NCBI GenBank assembly: GCA_036252795.1
Contig: DASYHY010000061.1
Coordinates: 23,432 to 87,431 of the forward strand
Length of the DNA: 64,000 nucleotides
DNA from: Aurantimonas sp036252795
GTDB taxonomy: Bacteria > Pseudomonadota > Alphaproteobacteria > Rhizobiales > Rhizobiaceae
Direction: 5' to 3'
Shown: one piece after another, positions 63,062-64,000 of the stretch
How the letters are laid out: the number at the start of each line of letters is the position of its first letter
Numbering within the stretch: position 1 is the first letter of the stretch
Position numbers and translations under genes: made by a program
The notes under the pieces: model-generated
Databases searched by the model: none
Told to the model about the DNA's origin: nothing
What the model saw: only the letters and a program-made list of their open reading frames with translations

Positions 63062-64000
63062 ATGGCACCCCGCGTTCTCGTTTCCGACAAGCTGTCTCCC
63101 ACCGCCGTCCAGATCTTCAAGGATCGCGGCGTCGAGATCGACTATCTGCCCGACCTCGGCAAGGACAAGGAGCAGCTGCTGGCGGTCATCGACCGGTATG
63201 ACGGCCTGGCGATCCGCTCCGCCACCAAGGTCACCGAAAAGCTGATCGAGGCGGCCACGAAGCTCAAGGTCATCGGCCGGGCCGGCATCGGCGTCGACAA
63301 TGTCGACATTCCGGCGGCCAGCCGGAAGGGCATCATCGTGATGAACACGCCCTTCGGCAACTCGATCACCACGGCCGAGCACGCCGTCGCGCTGATGTTC
63401 GCCGTCGCGCGCCAGTTGCCCGCCGCCGATGCCTCCACCCAGGCCGGCAAGTGGGAGAAGAACCGCTTCATGGGCGTCGAGATCACCGGCAAGACGCTGG
63501 GCGTCATCGGCTGCGGCAACATCGGCTCGATCGTCGCCTCGAGAGGTGTGGGTCTGAAGATGCGGGTGATCGCCTTCGATCCCTTCCTTTCGACCGAGCG
63601 TGCCGCCCAGCTCGGCATCGAGAAGGTGGAGCTCGACGGCCTTTTCAAGCGTGCGGACTTCATCACGCTGCACACCCCGATGACCGAGAAGACCAAGGGC
63701 ATCATCGACAAGGCGGCGATCGCGAAGATGAAGGACGGCGTGCGCATCGTGAACTGCGCGCGCGGCGGCCTGATCGTCGAGGCCGATCTCGCCGAGGGGC
63801 TGAAGTCGGGCAAGGTCGCCGGTGCGGGCGTCGACGTCTTCGAAGTGGAGCCCGCGACGGACTCCCCGCTCTTCGGGCTGGAGAACGTCGTCTGCACGCC
63901 GCATCTCGGCGCGTCGACCACCGAGGCGCAGGAAAACGTCGCCCTGCAGGTGGCCGAGCAGATGGCGGATTATCTGGTGCGGGGTGCCGTCACCAACGCC
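63062..64000 (+). CDS. serA: D-3-phosphoglycerate dehydrogenase (3' end outside window)
   Basis: The first 313 residues are visible from ATG at 63062. Motifs: VIGRAGIGVDNVDIPAASRKGI, the NAD loop TLGVIGCGNIGSIVASRGVGLKMRVIAFDP, catalytic Arg in NCARGGLIVEADL, Glu in DVFEVEP and His in CTPHLGASTTEA. It catalyses the first step of serine synthesis. It lies 285 bp after serC, separated by the palindromic repeat. Confidence 0.96.
   Translation, partial: MAPRVLVSDKLSPTAVQIFKDRGVEIDYLPDLGKDKEQLLAVIDRYDGLAIRSATKVTEKLIEAATKLKVIGRAGIGVDNVDIPAASRKGIIVMNTPFGNSITTAEHAVALMFAVARQLPAADASTQAGKWEKNRFMGVEITGKTLGVIGCGNIGSIVASRGVGLKMRVIAFDPFLSTERAAQLGIEKVELDGLFKRADFITLHTPMTEKTKGIIDKAAIAKMKDGVRIVNCARGGLIVEADLAEGLKSGKVAGAGVDVFEVEPATDSPLFGLENVVCTPHLGASTTEAQENVALQVAEQMADYLVRGAVTNA

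Overview
The window is GC-rich, gene-dense, single-chromosome-style DNA from an alphaproteobacterium, almost certainly of the order Hyphomicrobiales (Rhizobiales). The evidence is gene content and order: rcdA, trcR-type DUF1013 and gcrA cell-cycle regulators, phoR-pstSCAB-phoU-phoB, argD-argF-hslO, a SAM-II riboswitch before metZ, 6S RNA before the 5-FTHF cyclo-ligase gene, yebC-ruvCAB-ybgC-tolQRAB-pal-cpoB-tilS-ftsH-glmM, and serC-serA with a serC-type leader. The genus cannot be fixed from the sequence. I see no tRNA, rRNA, CRISPR, IS element or prophage.

Layout. 1-2660: end of an inositol monophosphatase-family gene and a MotA/TolQ-like plus MotB/OmpA-like motor pair. 2805-5050: exported sorbosone-type dehydrogenase, cytochrome c and a DUF7282 protein. 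5137-7402: exporter ABC half-transporter divergent from rpmE (L31). 7556-12259: a minus-strand TRAP operon (dctP-dctQ-dctM) followed by an amidase homologue that has lost its catalytic lysine and a small membrane protein. 12534-15305: rcdA, a probable small RNA, a quinone oxidoreductase and trcR. 15372-18426: two SDR genes and an unknown membrane-anchored protein. 18548-26368: the phosphate regulon, with Pho-box-like repeats before pstS. 26378-30551: gcrA, argD, argF, hslO. 30620-34870: a parD with a nonsense-broken parE, apaG, a phospholipid synthase, metZ under SAM-II control, and a long-form dCTP deaminase.

34970-46096: 6S RNA, ygfA, a CAP lipoprotein, a GST, a TIGR00282 phosphodiesterase, then an accessory stretch (a VapC-type toxin with an unusual extended Phd antitoxin, a gene-poor 425 bp, an MBL hydrolase, a TPR protein, a GFA protein), then yebC, a serine hydrolase and ruvC, ruvA, ruvB. 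46101-59182: DUF2254, then the cell-envelope block ybgC-tol-pal-cpoB, tilS, ftsH and glmM. 59386-61398: two related outer-membrane beta-barrels. 61601-64000: serC and the 5' part of serA.

Themes. Three regulators of the CtrA/GcrA/CcrM cell-cycle circuit lie within 15 kb, and candidate CtrA sites (TTAA-N6/7-TTAA) lie upstream of rcdA and of the second porin-like gene, with GANTC methylation sites upstream of gcrA. RNA-level control is frequent: SAM-II plus terminator, serC leader, 6S RNA, a dctP-dctQ hairpin, a pstS-pstC hairpin and a candidate anti-Shine-Dalgarno sRNA. Several genes start with TTG or GTG. I found no convincing entirely new multi-gene system. The best leads are the sRNA candidate at 13231-13310, the fused antitoxin at 38390-38806, the lysine-less amidase, and the standalone motor pair.
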